A program made the translations under genes and the position numbers. A stretch of 64,000 nt of DNA, taken from contig NZ_CP052135.1 in NCBI RefSeq assembly GCF_012955605.1, forward strand, positions 2,740,711 through 2,804,710. The letters are read 5' to 3'. Of this stretch, positions 17,177-27,492 are shown piece by piece (within the stretch, counting starts at the first letter, position 1; each line of letters opens with the position of its first letter). The stretch is from Bacillus fonticola. GTDB taxonomy: Bacteria; Bacillota; Bacilli; Bacillales; JC228. The notes beneath the pieces are model-generated. The model ran no database searches. It was not told where the DNA came from and worked only from the letters and a program-made list of their open reading frames with translations.

Positions 17177-18715
17177 ATGAATTCTTTAAAAAAAGCCGCT
17201 TTATGGATGAGCGGTTTGGCTATTTTAGTCAAACTCTCTGGCTTTTTGCGCGAAAGCGTTATTGCTAGTCAATTCGGTGTCAGTGAAGTGACTGACGGTT
17301 ACTTGCTCGCTTTTTCGTTTATTACACTCGTCTTGGCCATGATTGCCAATGGCTTTAACAACGTTTTCTTACCACAATATGTACAAAACCGGAAAGAGCG
17401 TCCCGAGGAAACTGAACAAAATGCGAACGGGATTATGAATGCGACAGTACTCATCTTTATCGCGGCGACTGCTGTCGGATTCTTTCTAGTTCCGTTTTTA
17501 GTCCCCTTCATCTTTGGAAACATGCAACCAGGTACTGAAGCTGTAGCTGTTTCGATTACACAAGTGTTCGTTGCTTTTATGAGTATGATCGCACTTAATG
17601 GGATTCTAGATTCCTACCTACAGGGACGCCGTATATTCGTTCCTACTCAATTGTCCAAACTGTCACAAACACTTTTGGGGGCTGTCTTCGCTCTTGCCTT
17701 TTCAGAGTGGCTCGGTATCCATAGCTTGGCTTACGGATTTATAGTCGGGGTTTTCCTTGGGATTGTGATTCAACTCATCTTCCTGTTTAAGAACGGGTAT
17801 AAATGGAGCCCTACGTTACGAGTCGAGCGCGATTATCGCAAAGCATTTCTCGTCCTGCTCGTTCCTGCGCTATTGAACTCAGTCGTCGGCCAAGTCAACA
17901 TGTTCGTTAATAAATTTTTTGCTTCCGGGACGACTGAAGGGGCTGTCACCTATTTAAACAATGCCTCGTTACTCGTCACGATACCGCACAATTTGTACGC
18001 AACGACAGTAGCAACGATTATCTTTACGTTGTTGGCAGAGCGTGCATCAAACCAAAGGCAGTTTCAACAAACCGTTTTTGAGGGATTGCGCCTTTCCTAT
18101 CTTACGCTACTCCCTACATCAGTAGGACTGTTTATAGTGGGACAACCTGCCCTAGAATTTATTTACGAACGGGGTGCCTTTACGAGTGAAGACACGTACG
18201 CCACCTATCTCGCACTTATCTTCTATTTACCTATGATCGTCACGCAAGGCATGCAATATATCGTGTCCAAGGCGATGTATGCCCAACATAAAACAGCAGT
18301 AGTGTTCCGTATTAGTGTAACAACGATCGCACTCAATGCCTTTTTAAATTGGCTCTTTGTCTACCCATTAGACTTTGGTTATCCTGGCTTAGCCTTATCA
18401 AGTTCTGCCGTTTCTTTCTATTACGTCTCTGCAACCATTTTCTTTGTCTATAAAGACTTTCCTCCAGCAGAGAGAACACGTTTGTGGAGCATGATTTTAC
18501 GCGGACTCCCGGCAGTGCTCTTGATGGCGCTACCACTCTTTCTGTTACAGCAGTGGGACCCTTTTAATGGACTCTACTCCCTTGCACAGCTCGCCATTTT
18601 AGTCCCTATCGGAGGGTTGTTATACATAGTGGGATTACGTTTCTTCTATCGTGAAGGATTCCGACAGTTACTGCAGCTACTTAGAATACGTACAAAAGGT
18701 AGGAATGATTCATGA
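17177..18715 (+). CDS. MurJ/Wzx-type lipid-linked glycan flippase
   Basis: Integral membrane protein of the MOP/MATE exporter superfamily, 512 aa, with about 14 hydrophobic segments. The start MNSLKKAALWMSGLAILVKL leads into SGFLRESVIASQFGVSEVTD, which matches the MurJ (MviN) family. It probably flips lipid II or a lipid-linked wall polysaccharide repeat outward. Since it lies in a polysaccharide operon the latter role is likely, as a second MurJ paralogue. The ATG at 17177 has GAGAGGTGG upstream; the frame opens 28 codons earlier within the terminator. Its last codon overlaps the next start (ATGA). Confidence 0.88.
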   Translation: MNSLKKAALWMSGLAILVKLSGFLRESVIASQFGVSEVTDGYLLAFSFITLVLAMIANGFNNVFLPQYVQNRKERPEETEQNANGIMNATVLIFIAATAVGFFLVPFLVPFIFGNMQPGTEAVAVSITQVFVAFMSMIALNGILDSYLQGRRIFVPTQLSKLSQTLLGAVFALAFSEWLGIHSLAYGFIVGVFLGIVIQLIFLFKNGYKWSPTLRVERDYRKAFLVLLVPALLNSVVGQVNMFVNKFFASGTTEGAVTYLNNASLLVTIPHNLYATTVATIIFTLLAERASNQRQFQQTVFEGLRLSYLTLLPTSVGLFIVGQPALEFIYERGAFTSEDTYATYLALIFYLPMIVTQGMQYIVSKAMYAQHKTAVVFRISVTTIALNAFLNWLFVYPLDFGYPGLALSSSAVSFYYVSATIFFVYKDFPPAERTRLWSMILRGLPAVLLMALPLFLLQQWDPFNGLYSLAQLAILVPIGGLLYIVGLRFFYREGFRQLLQLLRIRTKGRNDS

Positions 18716-20352
18716 GGACATTGTGGATACGAGGAAGTGTTCTATTACTTGTTCTTGCTGTCATTGGAAGTTTGTATTGGTGGTTTACTCCTAATACCAT
18801 TTCCAGCCGGTCTATTACCATGTTGGACGGCAGCACGCTTCGTCTTCAAGATCCGAATCAGGAACTCTCCTTTTTACTTGCTGAGACGAAAGCAAAAGGG
18901 GAAGAAGGGATCTACACCGACCAGACGTATGTATATGATGTGCTAGACGGTCGCAAAGAAATCGGCCAGTTTCAACTGACTCTTCGCACATTGGAAGATG
19001 GGGATACCTTTGTCTTCCATCGTACTGAAAATATAAGGTTTGCAGAAGAGTTACAACTATCGCTATCCGTCACGTTTCCTAACACAAATAGGTACGACTT
19101 CAACAATTGGGAAAAGGAAGCCCCCGTTCGAGAGCACGATGGGAATACTGGAATTGATCCCACGTCTTCACCGATCGGGGATGTACGCTTATATCGTTTT
19201 GATGATGAAAAGTACTCTCTAGTCGTTGGCAAAACGTATCAATCCATAACGCTGACGGAGCGATATGAAAATGGGGGGAAAAGTACCCTTCGTGAGCTTG
19301 TGGGTGAAAAAAGGCAAATGACATGGGCTGTTCAGGATACGCAGCTCACCTTAACCATTCCCATTACAGTAGCTAAAGGGGTTTTGAACGAACAGTGGTG
19401 GTTGCAGTCCTCTCAGTCTCTATTCACAAATGAAACTGCCAAGCAAGACTGGATTGACTTTCAAAACGTACAATACAAATCAGCAAACAATTGGCTTACA
19501 GATCAGGGCCCTTATAAAAAATTACCGTGGTCGATTGAACCATCGACACAGATGGGCTACGGTCGCAATCTTGGTGCAATGCAGGATCGCTATGCTTTGG
19601 CAGCCTATGAGACATCTGAGGAACGTTACTTTTGGGATTTAGTGTTGAATTCGACCGCAGATCTTTTGAATTACCGAAAAGAAAAAGGGACGAAGATGTG
19701 GGAGACAGAGTACACAAGTACATGGTTAAAGAAGCCTTACGGAACCACTGCTCCATACATCGACACACGCCATAATGAATTCATTGCTAAGTTTCTTACG
19801 CAAGTGGGGCAGCTCCTGGATTCTCCGACGTTACAGCAAGCCGAGTTAAATTACGCTGACTATCTTGTGGAGCAAGTAGAGATGAAAAACGTCATTCCGA
19901 TCGGAGAAGGATTTGTGATTGCAGATTACTTCTCTCCTTACGATCGTTCTAAACAAACCCATGCCTCGATGAACCACATTTTAGGGGGTCTCAACATCCT
20001 TCTTACTGCTTATGAACAAACGAAGGAAGATTTGTATATCGAGACAGCGACGTCAATTTTAACAGCCCTTCAACAAACACGTGAAGGTTGGGTGCGTGAG
20101 GAAAACGGAGATCTGTGGTACCAAATAAACCCCGACCTTTCATTTGCTGGTGGCGACTACGAACAGCTAACACTTGTTGACTTATTACAAACATTCGACA
20201 ATTGGAAAAGGTTGACGGGCGAGCAAAATCAAACACTTGCTTTTTTCATTGAAACGAAAGTAGGCTACTTGGAGTCTATTGATTTTGAAGTGTACGATGA
20301 GGTGAAGGGGGACTTAGTCCGATTAGGCTTTCCCCCTTACAAATCATCATGA
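18712..20352 (+). CDS. Membrane-anchored extracellular protein of unknown function
   Basis: A 546-aa protein translationally coupled to the flippase (ATGA overlap). Residues 5-25 form one hydrophobic anchor (LWIRGSVLLLVLAVIGSLYW), and the rest should be outside the cell. Residues about 30-230 look beta-rich, and from about 265 the sequence is helical with repeated Trp and Tyr motifs (YGRNLGAMQDRYALAAYETS, HASMNHILGGLNILLTAYE, GWVREENGDLWYQI). This recalls an alpha/alpha-barrel of the kind found in glucuronyl C5-epimerases and glycoside hydrolases, but I cannot name a family. A role in modifying or trimming the exported glycan is inferred from position only. Confidence 0.8.
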   Translation: MRTLWIRGSVLLLVLAVIGSLYWWFTPNTISSRSITMLDGSTLRLQDPNQELSFLLAETKAKGEEGIYTDQTYVYDVLDGRKEIGQFQLTLRTLEDGDTFVFHRTENIRFAEELQLSLSVTFPNTNRYDFNNWEKEAPVREHDGNTGIDPTSSPIGDVRLYRFDDEKYSLVVGKTYQSITLTERYENGGKSTLRELVGEKRQMTWAVQDTQLTLTIPITVAKGVLNEQWWLQSSQSLFTNETAKQDWIDFQNVQYKSANNWLTDQGPYKKLPWSIEPSTQMGYGRNLGAMQDRYALAAYETSEERYFWDLVLNSTADLLNYRKEKGTKMWETEYTSTWLKKPYGTTAPYIDTRHNEFIAKFLTQVGQLLDSPTLQQAELNYADYLVEQVEMKNVIPIGEGFVIADYFSPYDRSKQTHASMNHILGGLNILLTAYEQTKEDLYIETATSILTALQQTREGWVREENGDLWYQINPDLSFAGGDYEQLTLVDLLQTFDNWKRLTGEQNQTLAFFIETKVGYLESIDFEVYDEVKGDLVRLGFPPYKSS

Positions 20353-20355
20353 ATA

Positions 20356-20392
20356 AAGCGAGCAGAACCATACGAAACGGTTCTGCTCGCTT
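20356..20392. terminator. Bidirectional terminator
   Basis: AAGCGAGCAGAACC pairs perfectly with GGTTCTGCTCGCTT over a nine-base loop, with TTATTTGTT on one side and AATAAAG complement on the other. It serves both convergent genes. Confidence 0.85.
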
Positions 20393-20397
20393 ATTTG

Positions 20398-22380
20398 TTA
20401 GTCTGTAATAGGAATCTCATTGACATACACGGAGTAAATGTACGCCTCTTCTGCTTCGCGGGCGTCCGATATTACTTTGTACCAAATAGATCCATCCGAT
20501 TCTGTTGTTTTATCAAGCAAAGCAACCGCCATTCCGCTATTTTTATACTGATAAAGGAACGTTGACGTTTCTACACTAGGTTGTGTCCGCACATTCAAAT
20601 TGGTTGTGTTTGTGAGACCAATTTGGTATTTCCCTAAGTCTTTTCCACCGAGAGCCTTATCAGCTCGATACATTTGGCCAGCTACTTTCAATCCCCAGTG
20701 CGGGTCTGATGCGTACCGAACATTGATCCCCATCGCTTTGTTGCCGGGGTTCGGTCCATTAGCATAGTCACCGGCCGGATTCACGTAGTTCTTATTCAAA
20801 TACTCCTCTATGAGTGCATCGACACTTTTTTCAGGAGTTGTATATGAACTACCATCTTCTGGATTTGAATCGAATACACGGATTCCGAATAGGTTGTTGT
20901 TATTTTGAGCATGGCTACTTGTACCGAAATCCGACTCGTGTATAGCCATTGCGAGAATGAGTAACGCGTTAATATTTTCTTCTTCTTCTTTTTGCTTAAG
21001 ATACTCTCCTAAGCCGATCAGTTTGCTCTTCGTTGTAGCATCTTTGTATCTAATATATGTTTTAGGATCCTTTTTATAGCGATCTTCTACTAGTACAAGC
21101 ATGTCTTCAATATAAGAATCTAACTCTTCTGCCGTGTAAGATGTCTCCGTCCGCGCAGGCAAAAGGTTGAAATAATTGTACTCTTTCCCTACTTGTTTTC
21201 CATCAAGCGTATAGAAAGTAGCTCCATCCCAACTTGTATACTTAACCCCTTGTTTCAGAAAACTTGGAGCTGGTCCAATAGCCAAACTCCCTTCGAATCG
21301 TTCTGTTCCAAAATTGTAGACGTAAAATACTAGATTCCCATCTGAATCAACCGTGAAATAAGAACGATCTTTTATTTGCTGTTTAGGTAGTAGCTTCACT
21401 TGTTCTTGCTTTACAAATACCTCTTGCCCAGCAACAGATACCTTAACGTAGTCTTCTGTCGCATCAAGGTATTTCATTTCGCGATTTCCTTGCACACCAT
21501 ATAGCATAGTAGTCAAAGAACTAGAGTCGTATACATACGTTTGATTAATTCCAGGGTTCACCTTCGTAATGACAAGACCGTCTTCCATATAAACAACTTG
21601 ATCATCATAAGAAATGACAGTGTATTGATCGTCTAGCTGACTTTCGGCATCTTCGTATGATGTATACGTGCCCGCTTTATACGTCATCGTTCCATCACTT
21701 GCGATCGAACCAACTTTATAAGACAGTCCTGGTTCCTCGCCAGGTGCTGCTAGGTTCTGTTCCGCTTCTAGAAGCCGGTATACGAATGCCGCAGCTTCAG
21801 CACGTGTTGCCTCTTTTTTCGGGCGGAACGTAAATTGATCGTTGTCCTCTGGGAAACCTTGAATGATTTCATAGTAGGCATTCGCATACACTGCTTTAAC
21901 AAACACTGAGGAAGTAAATTCAGCACGATCTAAAAACTCTATCGCTTTTTGTTCCTCAGGCATTTGTAAATAATCCATCGCTTTGGAGACTATTAGTGCA
22001 ATCTCTTGACGATTAATTGTCTGGTTTGGTCGAAATTCATCTTCATTATAACCCGTAACTAGATCAGCTGCTGCTGCTGCGTTGATTCCTGCGGCAAGCG
22101 ATGAACTTGACGGTACATCCTCGAACTGCTGTGAACCTGAGGGCAGTTTCAACGCACGAGCTAGATAGGTAGCGAACTCGCCACGTGAAATATCTTGAAA
22201 AGGCTTGTAGATGCCTTCACCATAGCCCTGAATTACCTCTTCCTCTATGAGACCTCGCATCTCTTGTTCTAATGAGATTCCAGTAATGTCATCTTTCGGT
22301 TCAGATGCAAAGACTGTCATGGAAGGAATTAGAAGTCCTATCACAAGTGCCCAAGCTGTCGGCTTTTTCCAAATGCTCAT
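20398..22380 (-). CDS. SLH-anchored N-acetylglucosaminidase (cell-wall hydrolase)
   Basis: Secreted peptidoglycan hydrolase, 660 aa. It has a signal peptide (about 1-26, ending TVFASEP) and three SLH domains (about 30-220; ISRGEFATYLARAL, INRQEIALIVSKA, ATRAEAAAFVYRLL). A beta-rich linker follows, then a glucosaminidase domain at about 450-590 with the probable catalytic Glu in LAMAIHESDFGTS and the NNNLFGIRVF motif typical of LytD/LytG enzymes. An SH3b domain closes the protein (TNLNVRTQPSVETSTFLYQY). It cleaves GlcNAc-MurNAc bonds in glycan strands and is held on the wall by SLH domains. The ATG at 22380 follows AGGAGGG; the open frame starts 37 codons earlier. Confidence 0.9.
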   Translation of the reverse strand: MSIWKKPTAWALVIGLLIPSMTVFASEPKDDITGISLEQEMRGLIEEEVIQGYGEGIYKPFQDISRGEFATYLARALKLPSGSQQFEDVPSSSSLAAGINAAAAADLVTGYNEDEFRPNQTINRQEIALIVSKAMDYLQMPEEQKAIEFLDRAEFTSSVFVKAVYANAYYEIIQGFPEDNDQFTFRPKKEATRAEAAAFVYRLLEAEQNLAAPGEEPGLSYKVGSIASDGTMTYKAGTYTSYEDAESQLDDQYTVISYDDQVVYMEDGLVITKVNPGINQTYVYDSSSLTTMLYGVQGNREMKYLDATEDYVKVSVAGQEVFVKQEQVKLLPKQQIKDRSYFTVDSDGNLVFYVYNFGTERFEGSLAIGPAPSFLKQGVKYTSWDGATFYTLDGKQVGKEYNYFNLLPARTETSYTAEELDSYIEDMLVLVEDRYKKDPKTYIRYKDATTKSKLIGLGEYLKQKEEEENINALLILAMAIHESDFGTSSHAQNNNNLFGIRVFDSNPEDGSSYTTPEKSVDALIEEYLNKNYVNPAGDYANGPNPGNKAMGINVRYASDPHWGLKVAGQMYRADKALGGKDLGKYQIGLTNTTNLNVRTQPSVETSTFLYQYKNSGMAVALLDKTTESDGSIWYKVISDAREAEEAYIYSVYVNEIPITD

Positions 22381-22484
22381 TTTGTCCCTCCTGTCTAAAT
22401 TTGTCGTGCTCCTCTTCCATTCTACCAAGCTATATCCATTTTTGAATAGGTAAATTGATAGATTTCGAGGGAATTTGACAAAAA

Positions 22485-22530
22485 GAATCAAAAGAAACCG
22501 AACCTTCTCTCCTAGTAGAGTAGGTTCGGC
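22485..22530 (-). terminator. Terminator of the PPC-subtilase gene
   Basis: CCGAACCT and AGGTTCGG arms with a smaller TCTCT/AGAG inner pairing. On the minus strand the stem is followed by TTTCTTTTGATTCTTTTTG. Confidence 0.75.
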
Positions 22531-22554
22531 TAGTAATATTCATGAAACTACAGC

Positions 22555-25500
22555 TTATTCGTACTGCTCGATGTATGCCTTCAACTCGTACGGATCGACC
22601 GCTGCACCTCTAAATACATCTCTCACTTTAATTTGGTAAGTGCCTTTAGTGAGGGATACGTAGTGGATTTCATCGTCTCCTTTTCCGTAATCATCACCTG
22701 AAAGAACGAGTTCTCCGTTTTGGTATACTTCAATTACTGCGTCGACCTCAGCCGATGTGTTCAGGCGCAACTTGTAAAGGGCATCTTGAGCCACGTTTAA
22801 TTCATACCAATCTTCATCCCCGTAGTCCACACCTGTATTTAGGTTTCCTTCAACTGTCCAGAGTCGGCTAGACTGTTTCTTTAAAGGGAGTGGTGCGGAA
22901 GAACGGTTGTTTGTCACAACTGAATTAGCATCTTCATCATCTTGACTCAGTTCCGATAAAGTGAATCGGTAGGGCTTCACTGTAATGGAAGATTCTAAAG
23001 ACATTCCTTCTAATACTAAGACGAAGTTTTTGCCTTTTTCCACCTGAAAACCACCATATTGTGTTGTCGGTAGCGTCATGCTAAGTAAATCTGGCATGAC
23101 AGTTTGTGCTGTCGAAAATTCATCTTCGTCTACTTTACGATTGTTGTTTCTGTCTTCAAAAAGCGTAGCGATTCCCAAGAAATCACCTTGTATTTCTTTT
23201 GGAAGCTGCCTTTGCAAGGACTCACTCAGCTCTTTCTGTGCCAATTCAACGCCTAGAACTTGATCTTTCTTAGACTGGTAGTAGAAGGTATCTACGTCAT
23301 ACATTTTTGCAAAGTTACCTTCAAATGTGTTTCCAGGAATATCTTGTACTTTTTCCAGTTTGTCATTTGGCTCGTACTCATCTTGAATGTTAGTGGATAC
23401 TGTTCGGGAACGGAATGAGTATGGGTCAAAACTTAACGCATCCATCATATAAGATGGTGTCACCATAACATAATACTCTTTTCCCTTTTCCAGGTTCGCA
23501 AATACCTCTACATCAGTGTCTTCACCGTAGTAGTCATATCCTCCTGATGCTACGTACATGATCGTTTCCCGTGTCACACCATTTTCATCTTCGTACTTAT
23601 CAATTGTCACAATATCTAGATTTGCGATCCCTTCTGTTAGTTCAAAGGAATAGATTCCATCCTCTGGAGCCTCGTAACGATACCAATCTTCATCAAAACG
23701 CGCTTGGAGATAACCTGTCGTCGTGTCACCGTTGTAGTGTCGCAACGCATTTTGACGAATCTGTTCAATCCTTTGTTCCTCTGGATTCTGGATTGTAAAT
23801 TCTTCTTCCGTTAAAGCACTAATTTTTGCTTTTTTTACTGCCATCTCAGTCTCCTCGGTTCCTTTCATTTCTTCAGGGAACTCGAGAACCGGTAGTCCAT
23901 CTTCATCTTCCGGAAGAACCTTTCCTTCTGCTGAAAGAGTGTACGGTGTGATTGATTGAGCTACTCCTTCAGAAAGATCCATTCCTGGGTTCAAGAAGAA
24001 ATCTACTGGACCGAAAAAGTAGGTTGCTTCGTTTGAAACTTTTACAACAAAACTTTCCCCCGCACCTGCTTCAAACGTTAACGATTCGTCTTCACCTGCT
24101 CCAGCACTATTTGTTTGGGCAATCGGATACGGTGTATAGATCTCGCCAGTACCTGGGAACGGAGCTTCTTCTTCGACGGGTACTTCTTCAAGCATTTCTA
24201 AATACTGAGCGTATTCTTCACCATTGTATACTTCAATATTGCCGTCAACGCCGGGAACTCCTGACAAGTCTACCTTGATCACCTGATCTTTGTCTGAAGT
24301 AATTTGGTAGTAATCGTCATCTACTTCGGTTTCTGTGTCTGCTGAATAGAATGTGTCCTCTATAGAGCCTGGAATTTCTTCAAAGACAGCAAGTTGTTGG
24401 TCACTAGAGCCGTCTGTGGGTTGTTGTGATACTCTGCTGAAAGAGAGCTCAAAGCTGTTGGCTCTTGCATCGGAGTCATCAAAACTTCCATTTACATCAC
24501 GAATCCCAATATAAGCATTTCCGTCACGAGGTGCTTCGTATAATAAGCCTTCTTCGCCACCCTCTGTCACTTTGTTTACATCGGTTACATCGTGAGTAGC
24601 TCCACCTAAAAATCGAAAATCAATACCGTGATCAAATTCATCTGCACTACTTAAATTAAGCTGTAGTAATTCTCCCTTTTTAAGTGGCACTGCATACCAT
24701 TTTTGCTCATAAGCATTTACAAAGGACCCTTCTACTGTTGCCTTCCCTTCAGAAAGCACTACCTCTGCTGCAAGATCCATTACGTCACCAGTTGGAATAT
24801 TACTCGGTGTACCCTTTGGAGCCTGTGATACATCGAACTGTAGTGCAGCAACAGGATTTACAAGACCATTGCCAAACGTGGAATCGAAGCCCTTATTCCC
24901 TAGGTCTTCTGCAGTTTTTTCTAACACGTATTCAACTTGTGTTGGCGTCAGTTCTGGATACTTACTAAGAAGTAGTGAGGCAACTCCAGCTACTACAGGT
25001 GACGCCATGGATGTTCCGCTTAGGAATTCAAACGTAGATCCTTTTTCGTAATCATAGAACGGAGAGTAAATAGCCTCTCCTGGTGCTACGACATCGACAG
25101 ACGAACCATATGAGCTAAAATCCGCAAGCTCTTTTTTATTGTTCACTGCGCCAACGCTGATGACACCTTCATAGGCAGCCGGATAGTTCTTGTCATCCGA
25201 TCCATTATTCCCTGCGGCAGCAACGATGACCACGTTTTTTTGTAGTGCGTACTCGACAGCTTCTTCAATAACAGTTGAAGGGAACGGTCCACCTAAACTC
25301 ATGTTGATGACTTGCGCTCCCTCGTCCACTGCTTTTCGTATCCCTTCCGCAATGGCATAATCCGTTGCGCCAAGGCCCCTGTTGAAGACGTCAATGGGTA
25401 GTATGTCGACGTTAGGGTTTACCCCATAGCCCCCAACACCATTCCCTTTTTCGGCGCCAATAATACCCGCCACGTGCGTTCCATGAAAATCTGCAATCGG

Positions 25501-26076
25501 CTGCCTCATCGGATTGACAGTATTATACCCTGGCAACATTTGACCGTCCAAATCCGGATGTTCGGCGTCAACGCCTTGATCAACAACTGCCACCTTTACT
25601 CGTTTTTCTCCTGCGAGCTGGAGTGCTTCTGGAATCTTCAACATGGATAAATAGTACTGCTCACTAGCTTTCGGGTCAGTAACTGTAGAGAATAATTGAA
25701 ACTGTACGCTCGGTTGCACCGATTGTACCCCGTCATAGGTGCTGTAGGTGTTAATGGCATTATGTAATCCTTCTTCACCGTTTTGAACTTTAATGATTAT
25801 GTGGCTTCCAATGTTCTTTATCACTGTTCCCCCAGCTTTTTGGTGCTGTAACGCTGTTAGTGGCTGTGATGTTTTCACCACTATTGTGTCTTTACTGAGT
25901 GCATCCACGGAATTTTGATCCGTTTTTTGTTTCCACTGTTCTTTGATGTCTGTCAACGAGGTAACAGATGCCGGGTTTGCATCCACCTTTTCCTTGGCTA
26001 ATAAACTGCTTGGTGCGAGAGTCGAAACAACTAGACCCGCCACAAGTCCCAAACTGAGTAGCTTTTTGTATTGCAT
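22555..26076 (-). CDS. Secreted subtilisin-family (S8) protease with PPC domains
   Basis: Large extracellular serine protease, 1173 aa. A signal peptide (about 1-27) is followed by a propeptide (about 28-140) and an S8 domain with catalytic Asp166 (VAVVDQGVDAEHPD), His198 (FHGTHVAGIIGA), oxyanion Asn in AAAGNNGSDD, and Ser356 (SGTSMASPVVAG). The remaining about 750 residues are acidic, with repeated beta-sandwich modules of the pre-peptidase C-terminal type (for example YKLRLNTSAEVDAVIEVYQN and EDWYRYEAPEDGIYSFEL), which bind surfaces or substrate. No SLH domain is present, so it may be released. I start at the ATG at 26076, after AAGGAGGAG. Sequence resembles bacillopeptidase-type enzymes; the substrate is unknown. 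Confidence 0.92.
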   Translation of the reverse strand: MQYKKLLSLGLVAGLVVSTLAPSSLLAKEKVDANPASVTSLTDIKEQWKQKTDQNSVDALSKDTIVVKTSQPLTALQHQKAGGTVIKNIGSHIIIKVQNGEEGLHNAINTYSTYDGVQSVQPSVQFQLFSTVTDPKASEQYYLSMLKIPEALQLAGEKRVKVAVVDQGVDAEHPDLDGQMLPGYNTVNPMRQPIADFHGTHVAGIIGAEKGNGVGGYGVNPNVDILPIDVFNRGLGATDYAIAEGIRKAVDEGAQVINMSLGGPFPSTVIEEAVEYALQKNVVIVAAAGNNGSDDKNYPAAYEGVISVGAVNNKKELADFSSYGSSVDVVAPGEAIYSPFYDYEKGSTFEFLSGTSMASPVVAGVASLLLSKYPELTPTQVEYVLEKTAEDLGNKGFDSTFGNGLVNPVAALQFDVSQAPKGTPSNIPTGDVMDLAAEVVLSEGKATVEGSFVNAYEQKWYAVPLKKGELLQLNLSSADEFDHGIDFRFLGGATHDVTDVNKVTEGGEEGLLYEAPRDGNAYIGIRDVNGSFDDSDARANSFELSFSRVSQQPTDGSSDQQLAVFEEIPGSIEDTFYSADTETEVDDDYYQITSDKDQVIKVDLSGVPGVDGNIEVYNGEEYAQYLEMLEEVPVEEEAPFPGTGEIYTPYPIAQTNSAGAGEDESLTFEAGAGESFVVKVSNEATYFFGPVDFFLNPGMDLSEGVAQSITPYTLSAEGKVLPEDEDGLPVLEFPEEMKGTEETEMAVKKAKISALTEEEFTIQNPEEQRIEQIRQNALRHYNGDTTTGYLQARFDEDWYRYEAPEDGIYSFELTEGIANLDIVTIDKYEDENGVTRETIMYVASGGYDYYGEDTDVEVFANLEKGKEYYVMVTPSYMMDALSFDPYSFRSRTVSTNIQDEYEPNDKLEKVQDIPGNTFEGNFAKMYDVDTFYYQSKKDQVLGVELAQKELSESLQRQLPKEIQGDFLGIATLFEDRNNNRKVDEDEFSTAQTVMPDLLSMTLPTTQYGGFQVEKGKNFVLVLEGMSLESSITVKPYRFTLSELSQDDEDANSVVTNNRSSAPLPLKKQSSRLWTVEGNLNTGVDYGDEDWYELNVAQDALYKLRLNTSAEVDAVIEVYQNGELVLSGDDYGKGDDEIHYVSLTKGTYQIKVRDVFRGAAVDPYELKAYIEQYE

Positions 26077-26229
26077 GCATTCACTCCTCCTTACGAGAGT
26101 TTTTGATAGGGTAGACACCCTACTATATAACTACGACCAAGTTCTCTAAAAGTTTCATATTTTTACAAATAAATAGTAAGTATTTGATTGAAACTTTTTA
26201 CTTTTAGATTCGTCTATTCTAGTGATACA

Positions 26230-26261
26230 AAAAAATCCTAAAGGTTCGACCCCTAGGATTT
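26230..26261 (-). terminator. Terminator of the NlpC/P60-SLH gene
   Basis: On the minus strand AAATCCTA and TAGGATTTTTTT form a stem with a partial GG/CC extension around the loop. Confidence 0.75.
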
Positions 26262-26287
26262 ATGAATGTATTTAATTTAATTTTATT

Positions 26288-27274
26288 TTATTTGGCACTA
26301 TAGATTGCTGCAGCAAAGTCTGCTCTAGTCGCACGGTCTGTTGCTCGGAATGTAGGCGTTTTAAAGACCGATGTTTTATCACTAGCATATAAAGCTGAGA
26401 TGGCGCTATATGCGTAATAGTTCGTAGCAATATCTGAATATACTACACTAGCTATGTGTGCACTGTTTCCTTTCAACTCAAATGCTCTATCGACAATAAG
26501 AGCCATTTCTGCTCTAGTCATGTATGACGATGGTTGAAACGTGCCATTCGTGAATCCTTGGATAATGCCTGCTTTTTTAATAGCTGCAATATCCTTAGCA
26601 AAACTCAAGTTTGGACTTACATCTGGAAAATTCGTTACACCTGAACCGTCTAGCTTTAACACCCGATTCATAATGGCTGCTGCTTGTCCACGAGTGACTG
26701 GGCTTTCTGGACGGAACTGGCCATTGTCAAAACCGTTAATCACCTTCTCATCGGCTAATGCCATAATAGCGTTATATGCTTGATGATCTTTGGAGAGATC
26801 TGCAAAATTCAATTCATACGACACACCACTAAGGCGTGCCCCTTTAACAAATCGCGGAGCCCAGTAAGGATTGTCCATTGAGTCAATCTTTATCCCGCTG
26901 CTGGTGGCACTAATGAATTGGTTATTCCCTATATAAAATCCTGAATGGGAGATTCCGGGTTTGTATGTATTTTCAAAGAAAATAAGGTCACCTGGTTTTA
27001 AATCATTTTTACTAATTGATGTTCCAATAGTAGATTGTGCTGCGGATGTTCGGGGTACATCTACGCCTACTTGATCTAGTACGTATTTAATAAATCCAGA
27101 GCAATCAAACCCCGCTGTTGGTGATGATCCACCGAACTGGTACGGTACACCTATGTATTCCTTCGATTCTTTTACCACTTCAGTGCTTTCTGCTCCTAAC
27201 GCTTGTTCTGTCGCGAAAGGAAGCATCACCATCGCTATCGCACCTACGACAAATTTCTTCAGGATGTTCTTCAT
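26288..27274 (-). CDS. NlpC/P60 endopeptidase with SLH domains
   Basis: Secreted gamma-D-glutamyl-type peptidoglycan endopeptidase, 328 aa. Signal peptide about 1-28 (ATEQALGA). The NlpC/P60 domain (about 30-150) has the catalytic Cys in TAGFDCSGFI, the catalytic His in ISHSGFYIG, and PGDLIFFENT. Three SLH domains follow (about 165-328; FADLSKDHQAYNAIMALADE, VTRGQAAAIMNRVL, MTRAEMALIVDRAF), so the catalytic domain is N-terminal, the reverse of the neighbouring glucosaminidase. The ATG at 27274 has CGAGGTG eight bases upstream; a GTG three codons earlier is also open. It would cut stem peptides during wall growth and stay attached to pyruvylated polysaccharide. Confidence 0.92.
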   Translation of the reverse strand: MKNILKKFVVGAIAMVMLPFATEQALGAESTEVVKESKEYIGVPYQFGGSSPTAGFDCSGFIKYVLDQVGVDVPRTSAAQSTIGTSISKNDLKPGDLIFFENTYKPGISHSGFYIGNNQFISATSSGIKIDSMDNPYWAPRFVKGARLSGVSYELNFADLSKDHQAYNAIMALADEKVINGFDNGQFRPESPVTRGQAAAIMNRVLKLDGSGVTNFPDVSPNLSFAKDIAAIKKAGIIQGFTNGTFQPSSYMTRAEMALIVDRAFELKGNSAHIASVVYSDIATNYYAYSAISALYASDKTSVFKTPTFRATDRATRADFAAAIYSAK

Positions 27275-27492
27275 TTCTCGCACCTCGTTATCTCAATTCG
27301 CCATAGAGTGACGTTTTTCTACTTTTTCTTCTACGGCTAGTCTACCAGATAACACTGCTTTGGGAATTTACACTTGTGTTACAGTTCAGTTACTAAAAAA
27401 CGACAAAACGTTTCTCTATTGGCTACTTTCCGAAAGACTGTTTTCAAAAAGATTGTTGCTTTATTAATGAAATCTCATTACACAGTAGCCAT

